Assembly: GCA_964587105.1 (NCBI GenBank)
Contig: CAZPKG010000007.1
Location: 1 to 64,000 of the forward strand
Direction: 5' to 3'
Length of the DNA: 64,000 bases
Source of the DNA: JABWCQ01 sp964587105
Lineage (GTDB): Bacteria > Electryoneota > RPQS01
The position numbers were made by a program, and so were the translations under genes. Shown in pieces: positions 41,709-49,542 of this stretch. Every line of letters begins with the position of its first letter. The stretch's first letter is position 1. The notes below the pieces were generated by a model. It searched no databases. It was not told the origin of the DNA and saw only the letters and a list, made by a program, of their open reading frames with translations.

Positions 41709-42581
41709 TTGAAAAGCAATTCTACACTTTCCCTCCCCTCCCGGCTATCCGGGAGGGCAAGGGGGGGTAAAACCTCAAGCGCTGCGCTAACTTTCGCGGC
41801 GCTCTTGCTCCTGTCGCTCTTCCTCACTTCCTGCGGCGAAACTCCTGCCCGGCTGGTCTTCCGGGGTGGCACAGAATACATGCCCCTTCTGGATAGCCGC
41901 ATCCTGCGCTACCGTCAAAAAAGCAACGGTGAAACCTCCGAATACACTCTGACGTTAAAATACATCGGGGGACGTGCTTGGAAGGTGTATACCGTCAAAG
42001 ACAAAGACATCCCCTACGGCGAGCTTGAATTTTCGTCAAACGGCATCATCGTTGAAGCCGCCACACGAATGTCCCTCACTTCGCTGGAATCCCGCAGGAC
42101 TGTTGGCGCGTTCAATCAAGTGTGGGTTGACGAAGGCGCCGACGTGGACAGCGTTTGGTACGATGAGCAGACCGGAACCGAGACCGTTGTAGCTGGCTAT
42201 GAACGTGTGACCGTTCCAGCCGGGACATATGAGGATTGTCTCAAAACTGTGACGACCCCGCTGGCCGAAATCGCCGACTCCATTGAAGCTCGCTATCAGC
42301 GTGGAGATTCCAACGAGCAACTCTACCTCAAAGAAAAAGAAGTTGTCGATTGGCAGACAGTGCGCTGGTTTGCGCCGGGTGTTGGCTTAATCAAAGAGCA
42401 AGTGGGTCCGCAAGGCGAAGCCAAAATTGTTCGCGAACTAATCGCCGTCGAAGCCGAGGGTTCCGGACTTGTTGACAGCACTCAGATTAAGTCCCAACCC
42501 CAACAGGAACGGATAAAACCAAAGCAGTCGCTCGACTCTGAAGACGATTCACAGCAAGAAACTCCGACTGAAGAAAAATAG
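41709..42581 (+). CDS. Predicted lipoprotein of unknown function; repeat within its signal peptide
   Basis: A 290-residue protein starting at a TTG two bases after the previous stop. Residues ~25-42 are a hydrophobic core ending in FLTSCGE, a good lipobox with Cys42. The n-region before it (SLPSRLSGRARGGKT) is encoded by a family A palindrome (41729-41780), so the repeat supplies the basic part of the signal sequence. The mature part has beta-rich segments (YIGGRAWKVYTVKDK, ERVTVPAGTYEDCLKTVTT, WFAPGVGLIKEQVG) resembling periplasmic domains that read out a measured quantity. The C-terminus is Gln/Glu/Lys-rich and probably disordered. I do not recognise the family. Confidence 0.7.
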   Translation: MKSNSTLSLPSRLSGRARGGKTSSAALTFAALLLLSLFLTSCGETPARLVFRGGTEYMPLLDSRILRYRQKSNGETSEYTLTLKYIGGRAWKVYTVKDKDIPYGELEFSSNGIIVEAATRMSLTSLESRRTVGAFNQVWVDEGADVDSVWYDEQTGTETVVAGYERVTVPAGTYEDCLKTVTTPLAEIADSIEARYQRGDSNEQLYLKEKEVVDWQTVRWFAPGVGLIKEQVGPQGEAKIVRELIAVEAEGSGLVDSTQIKSQPQQERIKPKQSLDSEDDSQQETPTEEK

Positions 42582-42609
42582 CACTTGTTCGCCGAACGAG
42601 GATTTGCCA

Positions 42610-42735
42610 CGCGGCGGCACCCGCTGCGGGTGCCCCAATCCGCCGAGCGTGGGCGTCCTCGCCCCGCCGGAATCTGAAAAACACACTTGTTTGCCGAGCG
42701 GGGATTAAGCATAGCGGTTCCCCGCCGGAAGCTGA
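42610..42735 (+). repeat. Cluster of family C and D palindromes
   Basis: Family C element at 42610-42636, short family D element at 42641-42676 and long family D element at 42692-42735 (CCGAGCGGGGATTAAGC ... GGTTCCCCGCCGGAA). They fill the 169-bp gap between the lipoprotein gene and the TPR-thioredoxin gene. The last element ends 16 bp before the next ATG. Confidence 0.8.
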
Positions 42736-42750
42736 TTAAACAAATATCGA

Positions 42751-44226
42751 ATGAAACTATCTCTCTGGATTTCACTTGCGCTCGCCGCACAGCTTAGCTT
42801 TGCCGCCGACGTAAAACTGCAACCGTATTCTCCGAGCAAGGCGGAATCGCAATTCGCCGCAGCAGTTGATACGTGTAGCACGTTTATGAACCGTCTTACC
42901 ATTGCGCGACAGTTCCAAAAGAACTTTCCCACCGACGCTGGTGTGCAGATTCGTGCCGCAGACATGCTCATGATGGAAGACCCGGCTCAGGTGGTAGCAT
43001 ACTATGCCGACCGCTCGAAAACGAATCCGAATTCGGAACTCGATTTGTATATTTCGGGCCGTTACTCGGCAACTGTTTCCGACAAACAAAGCTATGTAGC
43101 TAAGATTCTCACTCTGAACCCCCAAAGCTATTGGGGTTCTTTGCTTCAGGCAACTGCGTATTCCACTGAAGAAGACAGCGACTTCAGCAAAGCCGAAGCA
43201 TCCCTTAAGCGCGCGATTGAGATTGACAGCTCGCTGCCCTACGCTCCCACCATGCTCGGCGAGCTTTGGGCGCGTTCCGGCAAGAAAGAAGCTGCCGAAC
43301 AACTCTTTGTTGAGATGGCCAAGCAGTCTCCCGACAATTTTGAGCCAGTGCAGCGCCGCTTGATGCTCTATCCGGGCGAGTTCAAAAAACATCTCGCCAT
43401 CGTCAACGAGTATCTTGACAAGAACCCCAAGGACGTGATGGCGCTCGATATTCGCGCGCGCGTTTGCCGTGAACTCGGCGATTGGGATTGTTACGTCAAC
43501 TCCATGCAGCGAGCCGTGGCAATTTCACCCGATGGCGTGAATCACTACAATCTTGCCTGCGGATTTTCGCTCACCGGCCAGAAAGACTCGGCCTACACGC
43601 ATCTGTTTGAATCCGCCAAGCTCGGCATGAACGACGCTTCGCAATTCACCGATGACGACGATCTGATCCCTGTACGGGACGACGCGCGTTGGACAGATTT
43701 GCTTGCGGCAGTCGAAGAAAGCCACGGCAAAGAGATGCTCGCGCTTGCGCAAGCCGCCCAGCGTGAAATGCCCGCTGAACAAAAACAGCAGGTCACCGAA
43801 AATCGCAGCGACGCCCCTGCCCCCGATTTCACTCTCGAACAGCTTGGCGGCGGCACGGTGAAACTCTCCGAACTCAAAGGCAAAATTGTTGTGCTTGACT
43901 TCTGGGCTACGTGGTGCGGGCCGTGCAAGATGACCATGCCCCAGATCGATCAATTCTACAAAAATAAAAGCAAAGACGTCGTCGTGTACGGCGTCAATGT
44001 TTGGGAGCGCAACGGCACCGGCGGAGTTGGTCCGTTTATCGAGAAAAGCGGTTACACGTTCCCGATTCTCTTCGGCTCAAACGAGCTTGCCAGCGCCTAC
44101 GGTGTGCGCGGCATTCCGACGATGTTTGTGATTGACAAAGAGGGCAAAATCGCGCATCGTCACGTCGGATACAATCCGCAGATTGCTCAAATATTGAAAG
44201 CTCAGACTGAAGCGCTCGCAAAGTGA
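42751..44226 (+). CDS. Periplasmic TPR protein with C-terminal TlpA-like thioredoxin domain
   Basis: A 491-residue protein with a signal peptide (MKLSLWISLALAAQLSFAAD), an N-terminal helical part with tetratricopeptide repeats (about residues 110-300, for example DSSLPYAPTMLGELWARSG) and a C-terminal redoxin domain (residues ~350-491). The redoxin domain has APDFTLEQLGGGTVKLSELKGKIV, FWATWCGPCKMTMPQ with the CGPC redox pair, and GIPTMFVIDKEGK with the cis-Pro. It should act as a thiol-disulfide oxidoreductase outside the cytoplasm. The Cys-rich exported proteins in this window are possible clients. It overlaps the next gene by four bases (GTGA). Confidence 0.9.
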   Translation: MKLSLWISLALAAQLSFAADVKLQPYSPSKAESQFAAAVDTCSTFMNRLTIARQFQKNFPTDAGVQIRAADMLMMEDPAQVVAYYADRSKTNPNSELDLYISGRYSATVSDKQSYVAKILTLNPQSYWGSLLQATAYSTEEDSDFSKAEASLKRAIEIDSSLPYAPTMLGELWARSGKKEAAEQLFVEMAKQSPDNFEPVQRRLMLYPGEFKKHLAIVNEYLDKNPKDVMALDIRARVCRELGDWDCYVNSMQRAVAISPDGVNHYNLACGFSLTGQKDSAYTHLFESAKLGMNDASQFTDDDDLIPVRDDARWTDLLAAVEESHGKEMLALAQAAQREMPAEQKQQVTENRSDAPAPDFTLEQLGGGTVKLSELKGKIVVLDFWATWCGPCKMTMPQIDQFYKNKSKDVVVYGVNVWERNGTGGVGPFIEKSGYTFPILFGSNELASAYGVRGIPTMFVIDKEGKIAHRHVGYNPQIAQILKAQTEALAK

Positions 44227-44936
44227 ACCCTTCCGAGCAGTTTGCGCGCGAAGCTCTGAAACAGCTTCGTGCCGTTAAGTTGCGCAGTGCGCCGCCCGCA
44301 GGTTATCTTGGGACTGCGAAGTACGAGATTCTCGGAGTCTATACAAAAGACGTCGAGCACATAGGCAAAGGTCTGCTCTCTGAACTTCCTGAAGATTGGA
44401 TTGCGGCGCTGAGTGAGCTGCGCGCGCAACCGGTCTTTGAAGCGAAAGTACTTGCCACCGACATTGCCGTTCGCAAGCGCAAACTCTTTGCAAAGAATCA
44501 GTGGCCCGAGTTCAGCAAGTGGCTGAACGATTGCGAAGGCTGGGCCTTGGTGGACAATCTCTGTTGTGATGTCTTTACCGAGTTTCTGCTCCGCTGGCCC
44601 GAGTTAATTGAGAAATCTTCCACATGGTCGCGTTCGCGCAATCTGTGGAAACGACGCGCCTCTTTGTCCATGCTGGTTCGCCCAATTCGCGATGGCCATT
44701 TTGCCGCCGAATTGTTCGAGCGCATGGCACAATTGGCCGATGACCATGACCCCATGATCTATAAAGCCGTCTCTTGGGGCTTGCGATCCGCTATTTCCAC
44801 CAACCGCAAGGATGTGGAGAAGTTTTTGCACGACTATTCAAAGGTTCTAAAACCTACAGTAATTCGCGAAGTTCGCACGAAATTGGATACGGGCCGCAAG
44901 GCCGTGAAACCTACTTCTACGAAAGTTAAACTCTGA
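44223..44936 (+). CDS. DNA alkylation repair protein (AlkD-like HEAT-repeat family)
   Basis: A 237-residue all-helical protein. GYLGTAKYEILGVYTKDVEHIGKGL, VFEAKVLATDIAVRKRKLF, WALVDNLCCDVFTEFLLRWP, LWKRRASLSMLVRPIRDG and IYKAVSWGLRSA are the HEAT-like repeats of the AlkC/AlkD family. These include the Trp/Asp-containing WALVDNLC block that lines the DNA lesion site. Family members excise positively charged alkylpurines. The GTG start overlaps the thioredoxin gene stop by four bases. The pairing with a redox protein is probably only a shared transcript. Confidence 0.88.
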   Translation: MNPSEQFAREALKQLRAVKLRSAPPAGYLGTAKYEILGVYTKDVEHIGKGLLSELPEDWIAALSELRAQPVFEAKVLATDIAVRKRKLFAKNQWPEFSKWLNDCEGWALVDNLCCDVFTEFLLRWPELIEKSSTWSRSRNLWKRRASLSMLVRPIRDGHFAAELFERMAQLADDHDPMIYKAVSWGLRSAISTNRKDVEKFLHDYSKVLKPTVIREVRTKLDTGRKAVKPTSTKVKL

Positions 44937-44941
44937 CACAA

Positions 44942-45487
44942 ATGATGAACCGTTTTGTATTGATCGCACTGCTTTCCGTTCTGACCAATGCCCTTGCCGA
45001 GCATCCGGCTCAACCGAATATCTTTAAGGCTGCCGAAGAAGGGGACCTTAAGGCCGTCTCGTGGTATCTTGAAAATGGCTCGCATGTCAGCGACGTCGGA
45101 GACGCCGGTTCCTCACCGTTGCACTTTGCTGCCGCGCGTGGACGAAACGACGTTGTGCGGCTTCTGCTCTCAAAAGGCGCCGATGCAAATGCTGTGAACG
45201 ACGACGGATTCATTCCGCTTCACAACGCGGCCCTCGGTGGAGATAGCGCGACTGTTAAATTGCTGCTCGACAACGGCGCTGTCATCTATGCGATGGACAA
45301 CAACATGATGCTCCCGCTCTTTCTGTCCGCGTTGACTGACAATATCTCCGCCATGAAAGCGCTCATTGCCGCCGGCGCCGACGTGAATTTCATGAATGAC
45401 AACAAGTGGACTGCTCTGCGCGTCGCTCAGTGGAAAAAGCACCAGAAAGCCATCGAATACCTGAAAGCCCACGGCGCTAAAGAATAA
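44942..45487 (+). CDS. Exported ankyrin-repeat protein
   Basis: A 181-residue protein with a signal peptide (MMNRFVLIALLSVLTNALAE), then four to five ankyrin repeats: NIFKAAEEGDLKAVSWYLENG, SPLHFAAARGRNDVVRLLLSKG, IPLHNAALGGDSATVKLLLDNG, LPLFLSALTDNISAMKALIAAG and an N/C-cap. Ankyrin repeats bind protein partners. The partner is not evident here. It is five bases from the AlkD-like gene, so probably the third gene of that transcript. Family C/D palindromes start 18 bp after the stop. Confidence 0.9.
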   Translation: MMNRFVLIALLSVLTNALAEHPAQPNIFKAAEEGDLKAVSWYLENGSHVSDVGDAGSSPLHFAAARGRNDVVRLLLSKGADANAVNDDGFIPLHNAALGGDSATVKLLLDNGAVIYAMDNNMMLPLFLSALTDNISAMKALIAAGADVNFMNDNKWTALRVAQWKKHQKAIEYLKAHGAKE

Positions 45488-45504
45488 AATCCCGCCTCGT
45501 TCGT

Positions 45505-45572
45505 CGCGGCGGCATCCGCTGCGGATGCCCCTCATTCGCCGAGCGGTGGCGTCCCCGCCCCGCCGGAATCTG
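45505..45572 (+). repeat. Family C plus family D palindromes
   Basis: Family C element at 45505-45531 (GGCATCCGCTGCGGATGCC core) and short family D element at 45537-45572. They lie between the ankyrin gene and the dehydrogenase gene and end 18 bp before the ATG at 45591. The dehydrogenase frame would extend into them from 45525 if an earlier start were used. Confidence 0.8.
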
Positions 45573-45590
45573 AATCCCAACAAGAACATC

Positions 45591-46457
45591 ATGCCTACAT
45601 TTCAATCCGTGGCCGTACTGGGCGCGGGTACAATGGGGAGCGGCATCGCTCAACTTTGTGCTCAAGCCGGCAGCACGGTCTTTCTGTTTGATGCCTTTCC
45701 CGACGCGTTGAAACGCGCTCCGCAAAAGATCGAAAAAGATTTAGCTAAGGGCGTCGAACTCGGCAAACTCACCAAAGAGAATGCCAAAGCAATCGTCGAT
45801 CGCATTAAGCCGATTAACCTGCTCGACGAATGCAAATCCGCCGACCTCATTATCGAGGCCGCGTCTGAATCGTTGGACGTCAAAGTCGAACTGTTCAGCC
45901 AGCTTGATAATCGAGTGAGCGACGACTGCATTCTCTCGACCAACACCAGTTCGCTCTCGGTGACGCAGATTGCCGCCAAGACAAAATTCCCGCATCGTGT
46001 CTGCGGTTTTCATTTTTTCAATCCTGCCACGCGGATGAAGCTTGTCGAGGTTGTTGCCGCGCATCAAACCGAAAAGAGCGTAATCGAGCGCGTCGTTGCC
46101 TACGCCATCGAACTTGAAAAAACGCCCGTCGTGACCAAAGACACGCCGGGCTTTATTGTGAACAGAGTTGCGCGTCCCTACTATGGCGAAGCGTTGCGCG
46201 CGTTAGGCGAAGGACTCGCCGACCACATGACCATTGACCGCATCATGCGCGACGGCGGCGGATTCAAGATGGGCCCGTTCGAGTTGATGGACCTGATCGG
46301 AATCGACATCAACTTCGCTGCCACATCCTCCGTCTGGGAAGCCTACTTCCGTGACAGCCGCTACCGTCCGCACCCAATCCAAAAACAAATGGTGGATGCA
46401 GGCTTCTTAGGAAAAAAATCCGGACGCGGTTTCTACGACTATTCCAACGAAAAATAA
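45591..46457 (+). CDS. 3-hydroxyacyl-CoA dehydrogenase (3-hydroxybutyryl-CoA dehydrogenase type)
   Basis: A 288-residue NAD-dependent enzyme converting 3-hydroxyacyl-CoA to 3-oxoacyl-CoA in fatty acid or butyrate metabolism. It has VLGAGTMGSGIAQLCAQAG (NAD-binding GxGxxG), ADLIIEAASES, STNTSSLSVTQIAA (Ser), GFHFFNPATRMKLVEVV (catalytic His, HFFNP), TPGFIVNRVARPYYGEA (catalytic region) and DLIGIDINFA. The length is that of the single-domain enzyme. I chose the ATG at 45591. The frame extends upstream to 45525, but that part is repeat-derived. The next gene encodes a second, divergent copy of the fold. Confidence 0.93.
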   Translation: MPTFQSVAVLGAGTMGSGIAQLCAQAGSTVFLFDAFPDALKRAPQKIEKDLAKGVELGKLTKENAKAIVDRIKPINLLDECKSADLIIEAASESLDVKVELFSQLDNRVSDDCILSTNTSSLSVTQIAAKTKFPHRVCGFHFFNPATRMKLVEVVAAHQTEKSVIERVVAYAIELEKTPVVTKDTPGFIVNRVARPYYGEALRALGEGLADHMTIDRIMRDGGGFKMGPFELMDLIGIDINFAATSSVWEAYFRDSRYRPHPIQKQMVDAGFLGKKSGRGFYDYSNEK

Positions 46458-46465
46458 TGTATCTT

Positions 46466-46716
46466 CGCGGCGGCACCCGCTGCGGGTGCCCCAACTCTGC
46501 CGAGCGGGGATTAAGCGAAGCGGTTCCCCGCCGGAATCTGAGAAGAACTTTCGCGGCGGCACCCACTGCGGGTGTCCCCAACTCTCGCCGAGCGGGGATT
46601 TAGCGAAGCGGTTCCCCGCCGGAATCTGAGAATAGCTTCGCCGAGCGGTGGCGTCCCCGCCCCGCCGGAATCTGCTTCCGTTTTCCTATTTCTAATTTCC
46701 TATTTCTAATTTTCCG
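46466..46716 (+). repeat. Array of five palindromes (C-D-C-D-D) plus a heptamer array
   Basis: Family C at 46466-46492, long family D at 46498-46540, family C at 46552-46579, long family D at 46586-46628 and short family D at 46639-46674. A heptamer array follows at 46682-46716 with five units (TTTCCTA, TTTCTAA, TTTCCTA, TTTCTAA, TTTTCCG), ending two bases before the ATG at 46719. The final stretch TTTCTAATTTTCCGCAATG nearly repeats the leader of the RND operon at 1037-1056. The array fills the whole 261-bp gap. Confidence 0.85.
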
Positions 46717-46718
46717 CA

Positions 46719-47477
46719 ATGTCCGAACTCGAACTCTATCCCATCGAAAAAATCCTCTTTGTCGGCCCGCTCGATGACGTGCTTCCCTTAGCCGAGCGTG
46801 CCAAACAAGCCGGACACACTCCGACGCTGTTACTCGCGCCCGCCGAAATCGAAGAGGGCCGCAAGCGCACGAAGATTCGCATTCTCGCCGAAGAAGAACA
46901 CGCCGACGCGGACGGTTTTGATATCGCTTTCGAGTGCTACACCACGGACGTAACCTCCAAATACGAAGCCATCCAGTATCTTGAAGATGCCTTCTCCGGC
47001 GACGCTCCGATTATCACCCTCACGTTAACCAGCGCGTTATGTGATTTGCTCACGGATGCCGTCGCGCCCGAGCGGTTTGTCGGCGTTTCGATGCTGCCGC
47101 CCTTCAGCGAAACCACGTTGGCCGAACTCGTCAAGCTCGACAGCACCGATCCCGCAGTATTCGCGACAATCGAATCGCTCTTCGAGTCCATCGGCCTGAA
47201 AATTGCCACCGTGGGAGATGCTCCTGCCGGAGTTCTCGTCCGCGCTGTTGCATGTTTGGTCAACGAATCCTATAATGCTTTGCAGGAGGGGGTCGCCCCC
47301 GCTGCCGATATTGACACCGCCATGAAGCTCGGCGTCAATTACCCCCACGGCCCAATTGCGTGGGGACAAAAAATCGGCCTTGCCCGTGTAGAAGCCATCA
47401 TGGACGGCCTCTACAACTGGTTCCATGAAGACCGCTACCGAGCCACACCGCTGTTACGCCGTGCAGCAAGAATGTAG
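46719..47477 (+). CDS. 3-hydroxyacyl-CoA dehydrogenase-like protein with degenerate NAD site
   Basis: A 252-residue protein. The C-terminal half is a canonical dehydrogenase dimerisation domain: GVLVRAVACLVNESYNAL and LGVNYPHGPIAWGQKIGLARV match the second domain of the multidomain enzyme (PaaH type). The N-terminal half has the Rossmann-fold pattern, but where GxGxxG is expected it reads FVGPLDDVLP. The catalytic HFFNP block is replaced by VSMLPPFSETT. It may be a structural partner of the enzyme encoded just upstream, together forming what other bacteria carry as one fused protein. No Shine-Dalgarno is seen. The leader is a heptamer array. Confidence 0.78.
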   Translation: MSELELYPIEKILFVGPLDDVLPLAERAKQAGHTPTLLLAPAEIEEGRKRTKIRILAEEEHADADGFDIAFECYTTDVTSKYEAIQYLEDAFSGDAPIITLTLTSALCDLLTDAVAPERFVGVSMLPPFSETTLAELVKLDSTDPAVFATIESLFESIGLKIATVGDAPAGVLVRAVACLVNESYNALQEGVAPAADIDTAMKLGVNYPHGPIAWGQKIGLARVEAIMDGLYNWFHEDRYRATPLLRRAARM

Positions 47478-47488
47478 GGGCGGTTCCG

Positions 47489-47640
47489 ATTTCCCCCCAG
47501 TCCTCTGGGGGGATAAAAGGGGGGTAAACTCCCGAGCAACTCGACGATGTTCAACGTGTCGTCATCTTTTCCGCCGAGCGGGGATTTAGCGTAGCGGTTC
47601 CCCGCCGGAATCTGACTTCTGATTTTTGACTTCTGACTTC
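47489..47640 (+). repeat. Family A and D palindromes and heptamer array
   Basis: Family A element at 47489-47537 with the tail TAAACTCCCGAGCAAC, long family D element at 47571-47614 and a heptamer array at 47613-47640 (TGACTTC, TGATTTT, TGACTTC twice). The 244-bp gap upstream of the lipoprotein gene is thus almost all repeat. A 45-bp leader (about 47656-47700), shared with the paralogue at 49561, follows. Confidence 0.8.
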
Positions 47641-47721
47641 CTCGCCCCAAGTAAGTCCCCTCACCAACGGCAAATCCCTTGCCCTTGACGAGAGCACTTC
47701 ACCAAGATTCTGGAGGGAATC

Positions 47722-48453
47722 ATGTATTCAAAATTCATATTGCTACTCGCGGCCTTATTAGCCGCCACGCTTTGGTTCGGTTGTGAGGATGAAGGCAAGA
47801 TTATAGAAAGACCGCCATATCCATATTACTCACCGCAAATCGTTACCGAACTTCCCAACGACACATTAAGATTCTTCGCTGAAGATTCAGTAATGATTTG
47901 GGTGACAGTAATTGTGACTGATGGATATGGACGCGCTTTTCCAGGCCAGGCAGTTGATATATCACTCTCAGATCCGAGTTTAGGGGTTATCGAGTACACT
48001 GATTATGATCTGCTCGATACCACTAACGCGCTTGGCCGGGTTAACATGCTCTTTCACTCCTTTGCTATTGCAGGAGAGCAGATTATCACCGCAACTGTCA
48101 GCGGCATCGTAACCAAAGACACTCTGACAGCAATCGAAGTACCACGCCCTCTGAGCGGATTCACTCTGGCTTCCGACCGACCGCACGACACCATCTATGT
48201 TGCTCCGGACAGCGAATTAGTAATCCACTTCACGGCAAACTTCTTCGACGCCGATGCTAATCCCGTCAGCGACTACGACGGTATTTTTATCAGCTCGTCG
48301 GCAACGGGCGGACAACTGGAACGCTTTAGCGTGATTTCCAACGGCCAGGCCACGAGCACGTGGTCGTTCCACAATGAATACGGCCCCTTTCAAGCGCGCA
48401 TCTTCGGCAACTGGCTCGACCCGTTCACAATTCTCCCCGACACAACAGGTTGA
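47722..48453 (+). CDS. Lipoprotein with Ig-like (invasin/Big-type) domains, short paralogue
   Basis: A 243-residue lipoprotein. The lipobox is TLWFGCE with Cys at residue 21. The mature part has one Ig-like domain with VTDGYGRAFPGQAVDISLSDPSLGVIE and an AL(G/S)RV turn. A second beta domain follows (residues ~150-243, ending WSFHNEYGPFQARIFGNWLDPF). It is a shorter paralogue of the protein at 49561-50934: the signal peptide (MYSKF), the Ig domain and the C-terminal block are clearly related. The Shine-Dalgarno GGAGGG is six bases before the ATG. Location in the outer membrane is likely. Function is unknown. Confidence 0.82.
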   Translation: MYSKFILLLAALLAATLWFGCEDEGKIIERPPYPYYSPQIVTELPNDTLRFFAEDSVMIWVTVIVTDGYGRAFPGQAVDISLSDPSLGVIEYTDYDLLDTTNALGRVNMLFHSFAIAGEQIITATVSGIVTKDTLTAIEVPRPLSGFTLASDRPHDTIYVAPDSELVIHFTANFFDADANPVSDYDGIFISSSATGGQLERFSVISNGQATSTWSFHNEYGPFQARIFGNWLDPFTILPDTTG

Positions 48454-48459
48454 GTCCCT

Positions 48460-48494
48460 TTTCCTATTTCAAATTTCCTATTTCCAATTTTCTG
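48460..48494 (+). repeat. Heptamer array before the small lipoprotein gene
   Basis: Five consecutive heptamers (TTTCCTA, TTTCAAA, TTTCCTA, TTTCCAA, TTTTCTG), starting seven bases after a stop codon. Unlike the arrays at 1016 and 46682, this one is followed by an ordinary Shine-Dalgarno (GAGG) before the ATG at 48508. Confidence 0.85.
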
Positions 48495-48507
48495 ATACCG
48501 AGGTCCT

Positions 48508-49065
48508 ATGAAGAAACTTCTCCCTATCCTACTCCTGATTGCCGCATTCTCCGTCGGCTGCCTGAACGTGCAGAACAAAACCTACACCTTCAAGCTCAAC
48601 GCAGACGGCACCGGCTCAGGCTCCATCTTCTTCTATAACATTCATTCGAGTGATGAAGAAGAGCGCGATGTCTCTTTCAAAGACTTCGGCACCCTCGTGA
48701 CCGACTACCTCGAAGGCTCGACCTTTGAAGGTGAAAATCCCGATTGGACCATCACAAGCAAAGATCTCTTTGAGCAAGACGGCGTGCTCTGCGGCAAAGT
48801 CGAGTTCACCTTCGCCGAAATGGGCGCGGCCAAACTCTACCGTACCGCCGATTGCGCCTGCGCGCCGATCTTGTTGCTCCCCGGCGCTATTGACGAAACC
48901 CTCATGGAACACAACGGCGAAGGCGTCGCGCTCGGTGATGCTCAAGTCGTAGAGTGGAAAGCCGACGCCAAAGAGATCATGTACAAAACCGAAGTCACCG
49001 CCGACACTGAAAACGTCCGCAATTTGGTAGAAGACTTCAAAGCCTGGAAAGCCAGCAAAAAGTAA
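48508..49065 (+). CDS. Small lipoprotein of unknown function
   Basis: A 185-residue lipoprotein: signal peptide and lipobox MKKLLPILLLIAAFSVGC with Cys at residue 18. The mature part is a beta-rich domain (TYTFKLNADGTGSGSIFFYN, VEFTFAEMGAAKLYRT) ending in a Lys-rich helix (VRNLVEDFKAWKASKK). The N-terminal strand pattern (KLNADGTGSG) is often seen in small periplasmic lipoproteins of uncharacterised families. It lies between the two Ig-domain lipoprotein paralogues and has its own strong terminator. Confidence 0.75.
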   Translation: MKKLLPILLLIAAFSVGCLNVQNKTYTFKLNADGTGSGSIFFYNIHSSDEEERDVSFKDFGTLVTDYLEGSTFEGENPDWTITSKDLFEQDGVLCGKVEFTFAEMGAAKLYRTADCACAPILLLPGAIDETLMEHNGEGVALGDAQVVEWKADAKEIMYKTEVTADTENVRNLVEDFKAWKASKK

Positions 49066-49076
49066 AGTAACAACAG

Positions 49077-49110
49077 CGGGGCACTCAATCGAGTGCCCCG
49101 TGCGTTTTTT
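49077..49110 (+). terminator. Rho-independent terminator
   Basis: CGGGGCACTC pairs with GAGTGCCCCG across a four-base loop, then TGCG and TTTTTT. It starts 12 bp after the stop of the small lipoprotein gene. Confidence 0.9.
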
Positions 49111-49141
49111 GTAGGGGTGGATGACAATCCGCCCGCTCTGG

Positions 49142-49445
49142 TTTCCCCCCAGTCCTCTGGGGGGATAAAGGGGGGTAAACTCCCAAGCAAGACCGAACAT
49201 ATACACCGCATTGTCATCCTGAACGAAGTGAAGGATCTTGTCGCGGAGGCACAAACATCAATCGCAATTGAAAATCTTAAGACAGTCGTAACTTGTTCCG
49301 CCGAGTGGGGATTCAGCGAAGTGCTTGAAAAGCACGTAGCGGTTCCCCGCCGGAAACTGATTATCCGCCGAGTCGGGTTAAGGTCCGCCGCAACCTGACC
49401 GGAATCCGAATTGGATTTTTGGATTTTGGATTTTGAATTTTCCTC
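49142..49445 (+). repeat. Repeat-filled gap: families A, E, D and a heptamer array
   Basis: Family A at 49142-49190 (tail TAAACTCCCAAGC), a family E element at 49211-49245 (GTCATCCTGAACGAAGTG, then AAGGATCTTGTC), a family D element at 49298-49359 enlarged by an internal hairpin (GTGCTTGAAAAGCAC) and a heptamer array at 49411-49445 (TTGGATT, TTTGGAT twice, TTTGAAT, TTTCCTC). No gene is seen between 49111 and 49560. Confidence 0.8.
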
Positions 49446-49500
49446 CAAATACGCCCCCTCACCAACGGCAAACCCATTGCCCTTGACGAGAGCGCTTCAC

Positions 49501-49542
49501 TTTATCCGCCGTTGTGCGTCTCCAGACCCGCAATGGCAAAAA
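49501..49542 (+). mobile_element. Family B palindrome inserted in a duplicated leader (filled site)
   Basis: The leaders of the two Ig-lipoprotein paralogues align from about 49456 to the ATG at 49561 and from about 47656 to 47722. The one large difference is about 41 extra bases here, with CTTCAC on the left and AAGATTCTGGAGGGAATC on the right in both copies. The extra segment is the family B hairpin (GTTGTGCGTCTCCAGACCCGC core), otherwise found at 9676-9709. Confidence 0.7.

Noticed and set aside
45591..47477. A frameshifted single 3-hydroxyacyl-CoA dehydrogenase gene
   Set aside because: Both parts are complete folds with their own start and stop, separated by 261 bp of repeats. No small indel would join them.
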